Assembly (NCBI RefSeq): GCF_020520425.1
Contig: NC_079488.1
Span: 38,493,247-38,557,246, forward strand
From: Spinacia oleracea
Taxonomy: Eukaryota > Streptophyta > Magnoliopsida > Caryophyllales > Amaranthaceae
DNA length: 64,000 bases
Direction: 5' to 3'
Position numbers and translations under genes: made by a program. Positions within the stretch are counted from its first letter, which is position 1. The number at the start of each line of letters is the position of its first letter. The notes beneath the pieces are model-generated. The model was not told the origin of the DNA, searched no databases, and was given only the letters and a program-made list of their open reading frames with translations. Below are positions 10,685 to 21,244 of the stretch, piece by piece.

Positions 10685-13600
10685 ATGTCCGGTCAAGGAG
10701 AAAGTTCAGGCAGTGGTCGTATTCGTGTAGGTGGACGTAGAGGTGCTCGTGGAGGTGCTCGTGGTAGTCCACATATCATACAACCCACTCAGGATCAGGG
10801 TGATGACATGAATCAGGGTGATTTTGATAGTGAGATTTTACCTGAGACGCAACAAGATAAAGAGGTTGTTGAGCCAAGAGTCGTTTTAATGACACCTGGT
10901 GAACTATGGTATGACTTAAGTTTTCTTTATTTTAATTATTTTATTACGTATAAGAACTTTGTTAACTACCGACTAATTTTATTTTCCCTCTTTCATTATG
11001 TAAGGTTTATTCATAGTTCCCTCGCCCGAGACATCACGAAGGTCATGCAGAAGTATTGCAAGAGTTTGTGGACGAGTTATTCACAAGTAGACAGCCATAC
11101 CAAAGAGCATTGGTTTGATATGTTCAAGGTATAATCACTTTCATATTATTTAATACATTAACTTTTAGTTATAAACCTAACTTAACAAAATATCCTTTGT
11201 CAAAATTTTATAGCGGACCCACAAGTGGCTACCGGAGTACGACCATTTGGCTTTGTATGACTACCATGAAAAAGTCGTATTAACACTAAAGGACATACAC
11301 AACCAAGTCACGAAAAAAATGGTGGAATCCTTCCTAAATGGTTGCCTGAGGAGGTGCATAAGAGATGATGAGGCATGCAACGGAGGATCCTGAATTCCTG
11401 AAAAGGTCTGAGCGTGCCAAGAAGAATAGGAGAGGCGGTTTACTAACCAATGCAATTGAACCCACACATTTTCAAGGTTCCATTTACACAGTTGAACGTG
11501 CAAAATTAAAAATGGTAAGTATAATTATGTACCTTACTTTTATCTAACTATGTAACTACATTGAATACTTACACAATTCCTTTTATACTAAGGCAAAAGA
11601 CAATGGAGGTGCTTTGCCTACGACCGATAATTTATATTTGAAGACACACACGAAAGACATATCGGGTAAAGGGAAGTACCATGTAGTAGCAAAGCGAAAC
11701 TGATCAAGGTAACTGACTTTTAATCAATGCTCTTTGATATTAGGGATCGAAAATGCATTTTTGGAAGATCAATGACCTATATCGTCCCAAGTGAGACTTA
11801 TATGTGCATAAAGAACTTGAAATGAATCTTATGGACGTCTAACCCTAAGCATATAAATCATAAAAAGGGTTTAGAATGTGTCCTTATATTTATTTGTTGA
11901 TATTTGGGATAGAAAATGCCATTTTGGGTCATAAATGATCTATATTGACCCAAATGAGCCTTAGGTGTGCATAAAGAACTTGAAATGAATCGTAAAAACA
12001 TATAACTAAGAATATGAAGCATAAAAAAGGTTTAGAGTGTTGATATATGTTCATTTGTTAATATTTGGGATCGAAAGTGTCATTTTTGGCCAAAAATGAC
12101 CTATATCGACCCAAATGAGCCTTAGATATGCATAAAAACTTGAAATTAATCTTAGAAACGTATAACTAAGCATATGAAGCATAAAAAGGGTTTATAATGT
12201 CGATATAGGTTGATTTGTTGATATTTGGGATCGAAAATGCCATTTTTTGCCGTTAATGACCTATATCGACCCAAATGAGCCTTAGGTGTGCATAACGAAA
12301 TTGAAATGAATCTTAGTAACATATAAATAAGCATATGAAGCGTAAAAAAGGTTTAAATGTCGTTATTGAACATTTGTTGATATTTGGGATCAAAAATGCC
12401 ATTTTTTGCCACTAATGACCTATATCTACCCAAATGAGCCTTAGGTGCGCATAACGAACATGAAATGAATCGTATGAACATCTAACAAAGCATATGAAGC
12501 ATAAAAAGGGTTTAGAATGTCGATATAGGTTCATTTGTTGATATTTGGGATCAAAAATGTCATTTTTGGCCATAGATGACCTATATCGAACCAAATGAGC
12601 CTTAGGTGTGCATAACGAACTTGAAATGAATAGTAGAAACATATAAATAAGCATATGAAGCATAAAAAAAGTTTAGAATGTCGATATAGGTTGATTTGTT
12701 GATATTTGGGATCGAAAATGTCATTTTTGGCCATAAATTACCTATATCAACCTAAATGAGCCTTAGGTGTACATAACGAACTTAAAATGAATCTTATGAA
12801 CATCTAACTAAGAATATGAAGCATAAAAAGGGTTTACAATGTCTATATAGGTTCATTTTTTGATATTTGGGATAGAAAATGTCACTTTTGGCCATAAATG
12901 ACCTATATCAACCCAAATGAGCCTTAGGTGTGCTTAACGAACTTGAAATAAATCTTATGAACGTCTAACTAAGCATATTAAGAAAAAAAAGGGTTTAGAA
13001 TGTCGATATAGGTTCATTTGTTGATATTTGGGATCGAAAATGCTATTTTTTCTATTAATGACCTATATCGACCCAAATGAGCCTTAGGTGTGCATAACGA
13101 ACTTGAAATGAATCTTAGAAATATATAACTAAGTATATGAAGCATAAAAAAGTTTAAAATGTCGATATAGGTTCATTTTTTGATATTTTGCATCGAAAAT
13201 GTCATTTTAGGCCATAAATGACCTATATTTGGCATCGATATAGGTTCATTTGTTGATATTTGGGATCAAGTAGGAAACATAATGAAAAGACTATTGCTGA
13301 ATAACGTGAATAAAGGCATTGAAAAGGATCCAAATCAAATATTTTTTGAGACAGTTGGTGGGAGAAAGAAGGGAAAGGTTCATGGCTTGAGGAGTGGCTC
13401 AAATCTGTATTATGCACCACCTATAAGGGGTGGTGGTACTTTTGGCTCATACATACCATCTATTTATTCTCAACTTCAACAAAAACTTTCTCAAAAGACC
13501 CAAAAGTTGGATGCGACAAAAGCTGAGATACATAGGCAAAGAGAAGAAGACAGACTTGAGCGACAAAGTTAGAAAGAAGAGCGACAAACGGAGAGAAAAG

Positions 13601-13791
13601 CAGAGCGACTTGAGAGGCAAAGGGAGAAAGAAGAAAAAGAAGAAAATGATAGAAGGAATGCATTGATGATTTCTGAGTTGAAAGAGGCAATGGAGACCTA
13701 CGGAAAGATTTTCAGTCAGTGTAGTCAGTTCCAGTCTCATGGCCGTCAAGATCCCCCGGCGGAGGGGCAGGGGTACCTTTACGCTAGGTAG
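10685..13791 (+). pseudogene. Ptta/En-Spm-type CACTA transposase gene, intron-containing and broken
   Basis: Exons can be joined through GT-AG sites. Exon 1 (10685-10908) encodes a Gly/Arg/Ser-rich start. Exon 2 (11005-11128) ends HWFDMFK. Exon 3 (11214-11514) holds RTHKWLPEYDH and, after a one-base frame shift near 11360, KRSERAKKNRRGG and HFQGSIYTVERAK. Exon 4 (11593-11708) has FLKTHT-like LYLKTHTKD and then an in-frame stop at 11701-11703. The last exon (from about 13270) has FFETVGGRKKGKVHGL and a Glu/Arg/Lys-rich coiled coil with a stop at 13570-13572, and ends at 13791. The KRSE..KKNR, THF.GS, VGG.KKG.V.GL order is that of the plant Ptta/En-Spm transposase family (TNPA-like accessory protein). 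The shift and stops make it non-functional as read. Confidence 0.72.
11735..13265. repeat. About 160-bp tandem repeat array inside a transposase intron
   Basis: Nine full units and a partial one, each containing GATATTTGGGATC, CCTATATCGACCC, GAGCCTTAGG and GAATCTTA, occur with spacings of 159-164 bp. The anchor motif starts at 11735, 11899, 12060, 12220, 12379, 12540, 12701, 12862, 13023 and 13182, with a short last step to 13255. The short open frames seen on the minus strand here simply repeat with the array. It lies in the intron between the two halves of the CACTA transposase gene. Confidence 0.92.
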
Positions 13792-13984
13792 TTTGTATAT
13801 TTCAAACATCAAACTGTGAATTTGTGTATTAGCTCGTAGTACTAGTATGTTTATGAATATAATCATATGTGTATGAACAGTTTTGTTTATGAATATAATC
13901 ATATCACATGTCTAATAATTATCTCAGATTCGTGTTTTTAGAATATTTAAAGCACGAATATTTAATGCATGATTTAATTGTGGT

Positions 13985-14387
13985 AATAGTATTTGGTATT
14001 GTACTTAATACTTTTGTAGTCGGAAAAATCCCAAAGGGCATTTTTAGTAGATATTTTACCGACCACTTCAAGGTAGTCGGTAAAATAACGATTACAGAAG
14101 TAGTCGGTATTTTACCAAGAAGTAGTCGGTTAATTAACGACTACAAAAGTAGTTGGTAAATTACCGACTATTTACGTTGTCGGCAAAATAACGACTACAT
14201 AAGTAGTCGGTATTTTACCGACTTTAATTTACCGACTACTTTTCAGTCGTAGCTTAGTCAAATTCTGACCAGGGTTAAACCGACCATACTTTACCGACTA
14301 CTTTCAGTCGAAAAATGTTTTACCGACTATTTTGTCCCTTTTACCGACTACTTTTAGCGGTCGTAAAATCGGTGTTTTCTTGTAGTG
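13985..14387. repeat. CACTA right subterminal repeats and terminus
   Basis: The motif TAGTCGGTAAAAT and its inverse ATTTTACCGACTA occur more than ten times over 400 bp and run into the terminal TTGTAGTG. In CACTA elements such repeats are transposase binding sites near each end. Confidence 0.88.
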
Positions 14388-14390
14388 TAA

Positions 14391-14575
14391 TACCAAAACT
14401 GAGAATATTTCATCTATCAAGGTCATAGTCTTAATAGCACTTTGCGGTGGATACACCTTATTTCAACTATTCCAGTTACATCGCACACCAAAGAATGTCG
14501 TTGAGTGGATTATTTGGGCTGCAGCATTGAGCGTCGTTTCACCATTTGGACTACAACATAGTTTTTTTATGAATT
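14391..14575 (+). pseudogene. Unrecognised 60-residue open frame, possible exon remnant
   Basis: Beginning directly at the CACTA insertion site, an open frame without an ATG reads through a hydrophobic stretch (VIVLIALCGGYTLFQLF), a polar turn (HRTPKNVVEW) and a second hydrophobic stretch, and ends HSFFMN at a stop. Codon use looks protein-like, and the frame starts exactly at the transposon boundary. It may be the tail of a host membrane-protein gene cut by the CACTA insertion. I do not recognise the family. Confidence 0.3.
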
Positions 14576-14655
14576 AAAATGGAAATAATTAAAGGGCTAT
14601 GAATTAAAATGGAGAGAATTAAGGGGTTATGAATTAAAATGGTGAGAGATAAGGA
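14571..14655. repeat. 30-bp tandem repeat, three copies
   Basis: The unit GAATTAAAATGG... ends in GGGYTAT. Copies begin at 14571, 14601 and 14631, the last incomplete. Confidence 0.88.
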
Positions 14656-15327
14656 ATTTTGTCATCTTTTCCCAAGTTATTAGCAATTTAACATTAACAA
14701 ACATACATTATGGAGGAAAATATTAATTAAGAGGTAATTGATTGACTTTTTGACTTTTTGACTTTTTTTATTATTTTTTTATTATTTTGTATCATTGGGT
14801 TAGTTTGTTGTAATTAAGTATTTGGTAAAAAAATTCCTTTTAAAAAAATTTCTGGCCCAGAATTTTGTGGGTTAAGTTAGTGGTAATTATGTTTTTGGTA
14901 AAAAAAAATTCCTTTTTTAAAATTTTGACGTTTTGCCAGTTGTTACTTGATGTTTTATTAGTAGCCTAATTTGTGGTTGAGCTTACGTAATCTTTATTGT
15001 GATTAAGTTTTTTTTTTTTTGTATTTTTTCTTAAATTATTTTTTTGAGTCAATGGGTAATGATAATGATAATGATAATGATGAATGATTTCCTTATTTAT
15101 TTCTGACTTTTTCCCCTTATTAATTTATTGTGGCTATTGACTGATTTTTTTTTTCCTTTTTTATTATATTGAATAATTATTGTTAATATAATTTATGGTT
15201 AGTAGGGACATGTTAGTCTTTTTTAGAGGAGGACACCAAAAGTGTATTTTCTAAAATAACCTTATGTGTTCCTTTATAGAATAGAGATACTGATATTTAA
15301 AGTTGATATTAGGTATTGAAATATTAT
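14656..15327. other. AT-rich intergenic DNA
   Basis: Long T runs, (GATAAT)n at 15059-15080 and no convincing coding frame. This is the DNA flanking the LINE insertion on its left side. Confidence 0.6.
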
Positions 15328-15336
15328 TTGTATCAC
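15328..15336. repeat. LINE target-site duplication, left copy
   Basis: TTGTATCAC matches 29657-29665, right after the poly(A) tail. Both copies are followed by one differing base and then AA. The purine-rich LINE leader begins just after. Confidence 0.65.
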
Positions 15337-15549
15337 CAAAAACAATGAGAGAGAAAAGGCAAAAAAAAAATTCCTAAGAAATCTAGAGAGAGAAATAACC
15401 TAAAAAATAGCCACTGCCTTGTAATCTTAGCCCCCCTTCGTCTTTCTTGCTCCCTACTATGGCTACCATGCCCTTTAGGCTCTAGATCTGCCTATAATAA
15501 GAAATTATTACTACCTATTACCTATGTTAATCATGGGTTTAATCCTCTT

Positions 15550-16419
15550 TTGAGTTCGCCCTTTTTCAAGATCATTTTGGAGGTTTTGGTTGAGAATCTT
15601 TCTCAACTTCCCCTGGTTCGTTTTATCTTCTCTAAAGGAGCTGCGTCTATTTCCATCGAAATCTACGAAGTTAATTATGGCGAAAATCCCACTAATTTGA
15701 TTTTATTTAACGGTGACTATGTTTTGCTCCTATGGCTGGCCAATCGGAAAATTAATAGGGTTTCAGAAATTGGTGCTAACTACTTCTTTTATTGGACTAC
15801 TACAAAGTCTTCGGATTCTAAAACAGGGAAGTGTCTAATCTTCATTTTTACTGGTTGTTTTGTTGTTTTAATTAATTTTAATTTTAATTTATGGGTTGCA
15901 TGTATACTTTTGGTGGTTCTGTTTATTGATCTTATATGTCGTGTCTTATACGCTCTCCATATTGCAATTAATGGTTGTGTTTCTGATGATTTTCCTGTAC
16001 TTGACTCCCAAGCTACTGCCTTTACTCCCAATTTTGCCCCTTATGATAATCACTATAAATATAGGATTACTGTTGCGGCTACGATCACTCCACCTCCCTT
16101 TCTTCCCCTTACTCAAACCTTCTTGCCTTGCCTAACCAGAATCCTCATCAATTCTTGTCTCCTTTATTCATGTCTGATATTTCTCCTAAGCAAAACTATG
16201 CCACAGTTCTTATGTCGAACCCTGTTGCGCTTCCCTATGGACTTTCACCTCCCAATTTATGTGATACTTCAGCTGCAACCTTACAACAATGCCTTGACAA
16301 CCCCACCAATGGGAAGCCACAATTCTTCTAGTGCTCCCACTTCCCCATTTGCAAACTCTACACACTCTCCTGCTGCAGAGGTTCGTAGTTCTAATTCCGC
16401 CACAATAACTGTTGATGCT
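15550..16419 (+). pseudogene. LINE ORF1, amino-terminal part, degenerate
   Basis: Open frames overlap here without a good ATG. The frame running into 16419 ends SNSATITVDA and continues after the solo LTR as PNLVDSEVQRMAE, so the two halves belong to one gene. Hydrophobic runs at 15840-15960 look like frame-shifted sequence and not real membrane segments. In plant L1 elements this region precedes the DUF4283-type nucleic-acid-binding part of ORF1. The ORF1 product coats LINE RNA. Confidence 0.5.
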
Positions 16420-18105
16420 TGATAAGTACATTATTTACCATATATATTTATTCCCTTATTTTAGTTATGTAGTCATCATTTATTTACTATTTTGGGTCTT
16501 TAATTACGTTTAATAATTATAAGTATATTTTTCTTAGTTTTATATTTTATTGTTAAATTAGCCTAAATAGTACTTGATTATGTCACAGGGCTAATTTGTT
16601 GAGTAACCGAAGCCTAAAGCACGAGACATTATCAATTATACTACTTAATGAAAAGGGGTTGTGAAAGAGTCCCAACTTATCAATTCTTCATCCAACGTGT
16701 ACCAACATAAAGAATAGAGGAGGATCACTAAATCTCCTTAAAAGAGAAGCTGAAGCCCACAATTATCACATTATTGAAGGGATCCCACCAAGTAAATACG
16801 TGAGTTATAGGAAGACAAATTCTTCACACAAACCGTCAAAACAGGGACTGCTTCTTTCTTCTCGAAGGCGCATAAACGGCAAACTCACACTACCGATCTT
16901 CTAGTTCCGATATCACCGGTTAAAAACTAGGGTTTATCTCATATAAAATTGCAGCCCAACCCCTCAAACCACACACACACAGACGACACAAGGAGAACCA
17001 TAAAATTTGTGAGTTGAGGGATTATAGTCAGATCTGGAATTGGGTAATTGATAAGGAGAAGGCAGCCATTGGAGAGAGCTTAGTCTTGAATTCAAGGTCA
17101 AGAAGGACGACGGCGAGTTGCGGGGTCGAAGCCGGAGCTAGCTTGGGTGTTCTTAGTTAGAAGATATAATAAGTTCTTCTTCTACTCAATTACCCCAATC
17201 CCCAATTTAAGTACTGTATTGTTTTGTTGGACTAAATTGTTTAATTTGTTGGTATGCAGCATTGTTTGGTATAATATAATCTACATGAGATAATCATCAG
17301 ATTTAGTTTTGAATTGGGTTTCTTATTTTACTTTGATTAAATTACAATTCGTATGTGTTGGTAACAATCTATCAGTATGTATGATTGTACTTGATTGCTA
17401 ATTATATGATTTGGCTTAGTTTAAATCGTATAACAGGTAGCACTTAATTTATATTGGAGCCTTCGATCATGGTATAGTATAGATTATGAAGTAAACTCAT
17501 CTAATTAGTCTAAACATTTATGTGATTAGATTGATTAGGACTAATGATGTCTCCTAATTTCCAATGCTGCCAATTTTTAAAGTATACAGGTTGCGATCAT
17601 ATTTGTGTATGTAAGAGTGGTTTAGAGTCAATTTGACTTAGTTCATAATTGATTACGATTTAAGGGAGTATAGGGAGTCTTTTTTACTAAAGTCTCTACA
17701 GTTAGTCTAATAGATTAAATCGATTAATTTCTCAAGTTTGGTTATATTTAATTACTAAAGAACCTAATCTAGTAAAACCATGAATTTGAATTGGTAAAGT
17801 TGTGTCATCTCTTTTGTAATTATAAGTAGAAGTAGTAGTAGTAGGGGTAGTAGTAGTATTTTTTAGCCATTATCAAGTAGTGGTTAGTATGACTTTCACA
17901 ACCCCCCTCTTTTTGTAAATAGGTAAATAAATGTTTATAGTTAGGTAAATAATGTTCAATTTAGTTTCATTGGTTAAGCTATGATGTTTAGTAGATTAAT
18001 AAGTTTCCTTTTCGGATCGACCATTTCTTACCCTTTTACTACTTGTTAATATTTATGAAGGTCTAAGATAGGTTTTTAATTTAATACGGTAAGCGACACG
18101 TATCA
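16420..18105. mobile_element. Solo LTR (1686 bp) in LINE ORF1
   Basis: The segment starts TGATAAG and ends CGTATCA, with inverted TGATA/TATCA termini, and is flanked by the 5-bp duplication ATGCT (16415-16419 and 18106-18110). There is no polymerase sequence inside, so it is the product of LTR-LTR recombination. A possible TATA box lies at about 16941 (TATAAAATT), and a short GTA repeat at about 17827-17860. The family cannot be set from an LTR alone. It is unrelated to the copia LTRs in this window. Confidence 0.88.
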
Positions 18106-18110
18106 ATGCT

Positions 18111-18800
18111 CCTAATTTAGTAGACTCTGAGGTGCAAAGGATGGCGGAGTGATGTCTCCATGGCAAAGCGTGGGGTGAGCAGGTTCCTCAGGCTGCGATT
18201 CTTGTTAGACTTAAGAAATATTGGCACAACATTAAGGGTGAAGTTTCTTTCAGGTACTTAGGTTCTGGCTGTTTTTTAATATATTTCTCTCTTCCCCTTG
18301 ATAAGCTCGAAATTCGGAATAGTAGACCCTGGTTTGTGCAGAGACTAAATTTTGTTCTTCTTCCTTGGAGGAAAAATTTCAGAGCACAACTCCATCAAAT
18401 CACCCATGTTGACCAGTGGATCAAAATATCCTTTCTCCCCACTGAGTACTGGTCTTGGAGATACCTCACCCAAATTGTTAGTGGTGTGGGGAACCCGATA
18501 AGATTACACAGATACACCAATGAAAATGTTGAGAAAGGGTTGTTTGCTCGAGTCTGTGTTAATCTTAACATTTCTAAACCTGTGCACCGGTCTATTGCTT
18601 TTAATTTTGGTCATGATATCCAAATCTTTCACATCTCTTATGAAGGTGTGTGGGAGGTGTGTCCTATCTGTGGGGATGCCTCTCACACCATGAACTTGTG
18701 CCCTCAAAAACCAGTTCCTTGCCTTGAACTTGTGGTTGCCAAAATGGATGTTGCCTCTCTTACTGCCCCTACTGCTAGTGAATACTTCTCCTACTGCTGA
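18111..18800 (+). pseudogene. LINE ORF1, carboxy-terminal part with CCHC zinc knuckle
   Basis: The frame of ORF1 resumes after the solo LTR, with a stop at 18150 and a shift before the longer frame at 18336-18800. That frame contains WIKISFLPTEYW and LFARVCVNLNISKP, the wording of plant LINE ORF1 nucleic-acid-binding proteins, and then the knuckle CPICGDASHTMNLC (CX2CX4HX4C) near its end. The protein would bind and package LINE RNA in the cytoplasm. The in-frame break means that only fragments could be made. Confidence 0.75.
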
Positions 18801-20551
18801 TTGGTCCACTGTGCTTTCTAAGCGCAGAACTAAGTCTAGAATTATCATTAAAGGTAATCGATCCAGGCTTCACCCTCAACCTTTTGGTAAGAACTCTACT
18901 TCACCTTCCTTTCAATCTGCTGCTAAACCTATGGTCATTGTTGGACCTCCTGATAGCTCAATGCCTATAGCTAATTCGTTTTAAGCCTTAGCTGATTTCA
19001 GAGTCTCTACTGGTGGTAGTGTTACCCATAAAACTCTTAATTACCACACTGATTATGATGATATTTTCCCGGATTTTTACCCTGCTGATCTTCATCCTGC
19101 TATGTTAAATGATCTTACTGAAAGACATGATTCTCCATTTAATGATATTGAAGATGATATGGATGAAGTTGAAGCAAACTCATACATGTTTCCAGTTGCG
19201 CGCTCTTGTGATTGATGCCCCAAAACGTAGGAAGAGAGAGGATGAAAACATCCTCTTCCTACCTCTCCTATTAACTGATGATGTTTATGTGCGGGTTGTG
19301 CTTTTTTGGTGTTCTCTTTGCCCTTTGGATGGGCCTAGTTTCTCTTTTGTGTTTTCTTTTGCTTGGTGCCTGCGATTATTGCATTGTAATAGATTCTAAA
19401 TGCTGCTTGTGGTTTATAATCTGGTTTGAAAGGCACCCTTTTGGTATTCTAGATGACTTCCATGTTAATTGTATGGCTAGATACAAGCACAAATTCACTT
19501 GTAATGGATTGATCAATATTAATCAGTTGGTTTTTTATGATTTTGTCTCCTGTACTTTCGTCCAATCCTCTGCAAAATTCATGCTTTCAAGACTCTGCAT
19601 TATTTCAGATTCAATCCTCTGCAAAGACTTATATTGGTTACACTAGAATTATGGTGGATTCGAGTCACAAGTTGCCCCTAATTGGTTGCCTGTGCTGGCA
19701 TTGTTATGGATTAGTTCTTCAAAATTGGCTCCTTCTTTCTTTCAGGAACCCAATGCAAGGGATGCTAAGTTTGAGGTTGAAGCTGATATTTGTTAGGCAA
19801 TCCTTAACTGTGCCATACTCCTATGATGATTGCAATGTTGGTCATTTCCACTTGCCTGAGGGATTCTTAGTGCCCCGTCGTTTACATTTTTATGATCAGA
19901 AAGATTGGATTTTAATACGGCTTTCTGGGGTGATTATTAATGCAATGAAGTACTCTAATGTGTTTTTTTGTCTTCAAACAGATCGTTCGATTACATCTTC
20001 TAGACATACCTTGAATGATGCAATTTGTACTCTGCTGCAAATTATCTTTTCTTTGGATAACTTATCGCCTATCTATTAGACATTATTAAGAAATTTGAAA
20101 TAATATCCTATGCACTTATAATTGACTTGCCATAGGATGAAAGTCCTTATTGGAACCGGATTTATAAATCCGCCTTGCCAAATTTTCCTTTGATAAAACA
20201 AGACTTTTACACGGATATTATGGATTCTTTTTTACTTACTATGGAGAGCCAATTCCGAATCTTACTTTCCTTGTGTATTATTGAAATTACTAAGGTTAAT
20301 AAGTCTTTTTGGAGACAAAACCCTTTATCTGCAATGGTCTATTACTTTGGGACCATTCTTACAACCCGAGATCAGTCTGCTAAACTAATCATTTTATTCG
20401 ATTATGACTTGCCTAAGAATCTTGATTTTTATCGAATCCACACTTCCATTCCTGTAATGACTCATCTCCATTCCATATTTCTTGGGATTTATATGAACAT
20501 TATGTTCATAAGGATGGTGAATGACCAATCTAACAAACAATTAAGATTTAA
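18801..20551 (+). other. LINE segment between ORF1 and ORF2
   Basis: Several plus-strand frames (18724-18984, 19537-20079, 20175-20555) cover this segment but match nothing I recognise. They may be a frame-shifted C-terminal part of ORF1, or a linker. The last one (126 residues) ends in a TGA that overlaps the ATG of ORF2 as ATGA. Confidence 0.5.
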
Positions 20552-21244
20552 ATGAAGATAATCTTGTGGAATATTCAAGGAGGAAGACGTCCACAAGCAA
20601 TTGCAGAACTTATAAATATGAAAAATAATTTTCAACCTGATATCCTTTTCGTCCTAGAAACTATGACTAACAACAATAATAGTACAAACATAACAAAAGC
20701 ACTTCGTTTCCAGAAATCTCTTATTATTGAACCAACCAATCACTCGGGTGGAATATGGGTTTGTTGGAATGAGGACAAAATTAGAGTTTTAAATCACACC
20801 CTAACCTCTCGATGTGCCCATCTCACTGTACTTCACTTGACACTAAATTCAAAGTTTTTGGTTAGCGGGGCTTACTTTCCAGCCCAAGAACCTCATAAGG
20901 ATACGTTTTGGGAAGAAATGACGATTTTCTATCAACAAATTCAACTACCATGGATGCTAATAGGGGATTTCAACGAACTTCTAAACCCTGCCGACAAATT
21001 AGGCGGGAATTTAATCACAAGCTCCCTCATTGCCTCTCTTAATGCCTCAGACATCCCTTGCCTTCAAGAAGGCTTCTCGTGGAAATCCAATAAAACAGAT
21101 TTACTGCTCCAACGTCTAGATAGAGCTATCTCTAATGGCCCATTCCTGGATATCTTCCGTAACTCAATTATCAAATACGGATCCTTTACAGTATCATATC
21201 ATGCGCCGGTTCTCTTTCACAGAATGACAACCCCGGAAATGTGA
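20552..21244 (+). pseudogene. LINE ORF2, AP-type endonuclease domain
   Basis: Start ATG at 20552. The frame shows the order expected of LINE endonucleases: ILWNIQGG at the start, the LET glutamate, SGAYFPA, the GDFNEL motif, RLDRA, and a terminal motif read as VSYHAPV. The last normally reads SDHAPV, so the aspartate of the catalytic Asp-His pair has become tyrosine. The frame then ends at a stop at 21242-21244. The domain would nick target DNA for priming. The altered residue and early stop indicate loss of function. The ATG overlaps the preceding stop by an ATGA tetranucleotide. Confidence 0.85.

Larger units (their letters stand above)
10335..14387 (+). mobile_element. CACTA (En/Spm-like) element with transposase gene, left end not visible
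   Basis: The right terminus is TTTTCTTGTAGTG at 14375-14387, the inverse of the canonical CACTACAAGAAAA end. It is preceded by about 400 bp of TAGTCGGTAAAAT subterminal repeats in both orientations. The next three bases are TAA, the expected 3-bp target duplication. The interior carries a plus-strand Ptta/En-Spm-type gene. No matching left terminus is present, so the left end was lost or lies beyond the AGCGCT element and copia A. I infer that the AGCGCT CACTA element inserted into this one and copia A inserted into that. Confidence 0.75.

Noticed and set aside
12152..13420. Repeated minus-strand frames with similar proteins
   Set aside because: They are shadows of the 160-bp tandem array in the transposase intron.
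15840..15990. Hydrophobic stretches suggesting a membrane protein at 15550-16422
   Set aside because: The end of this frame joins LINE ORF1 across the solo LTR, so the hydrophobic run is more likely frame-shifted LINE sequence.
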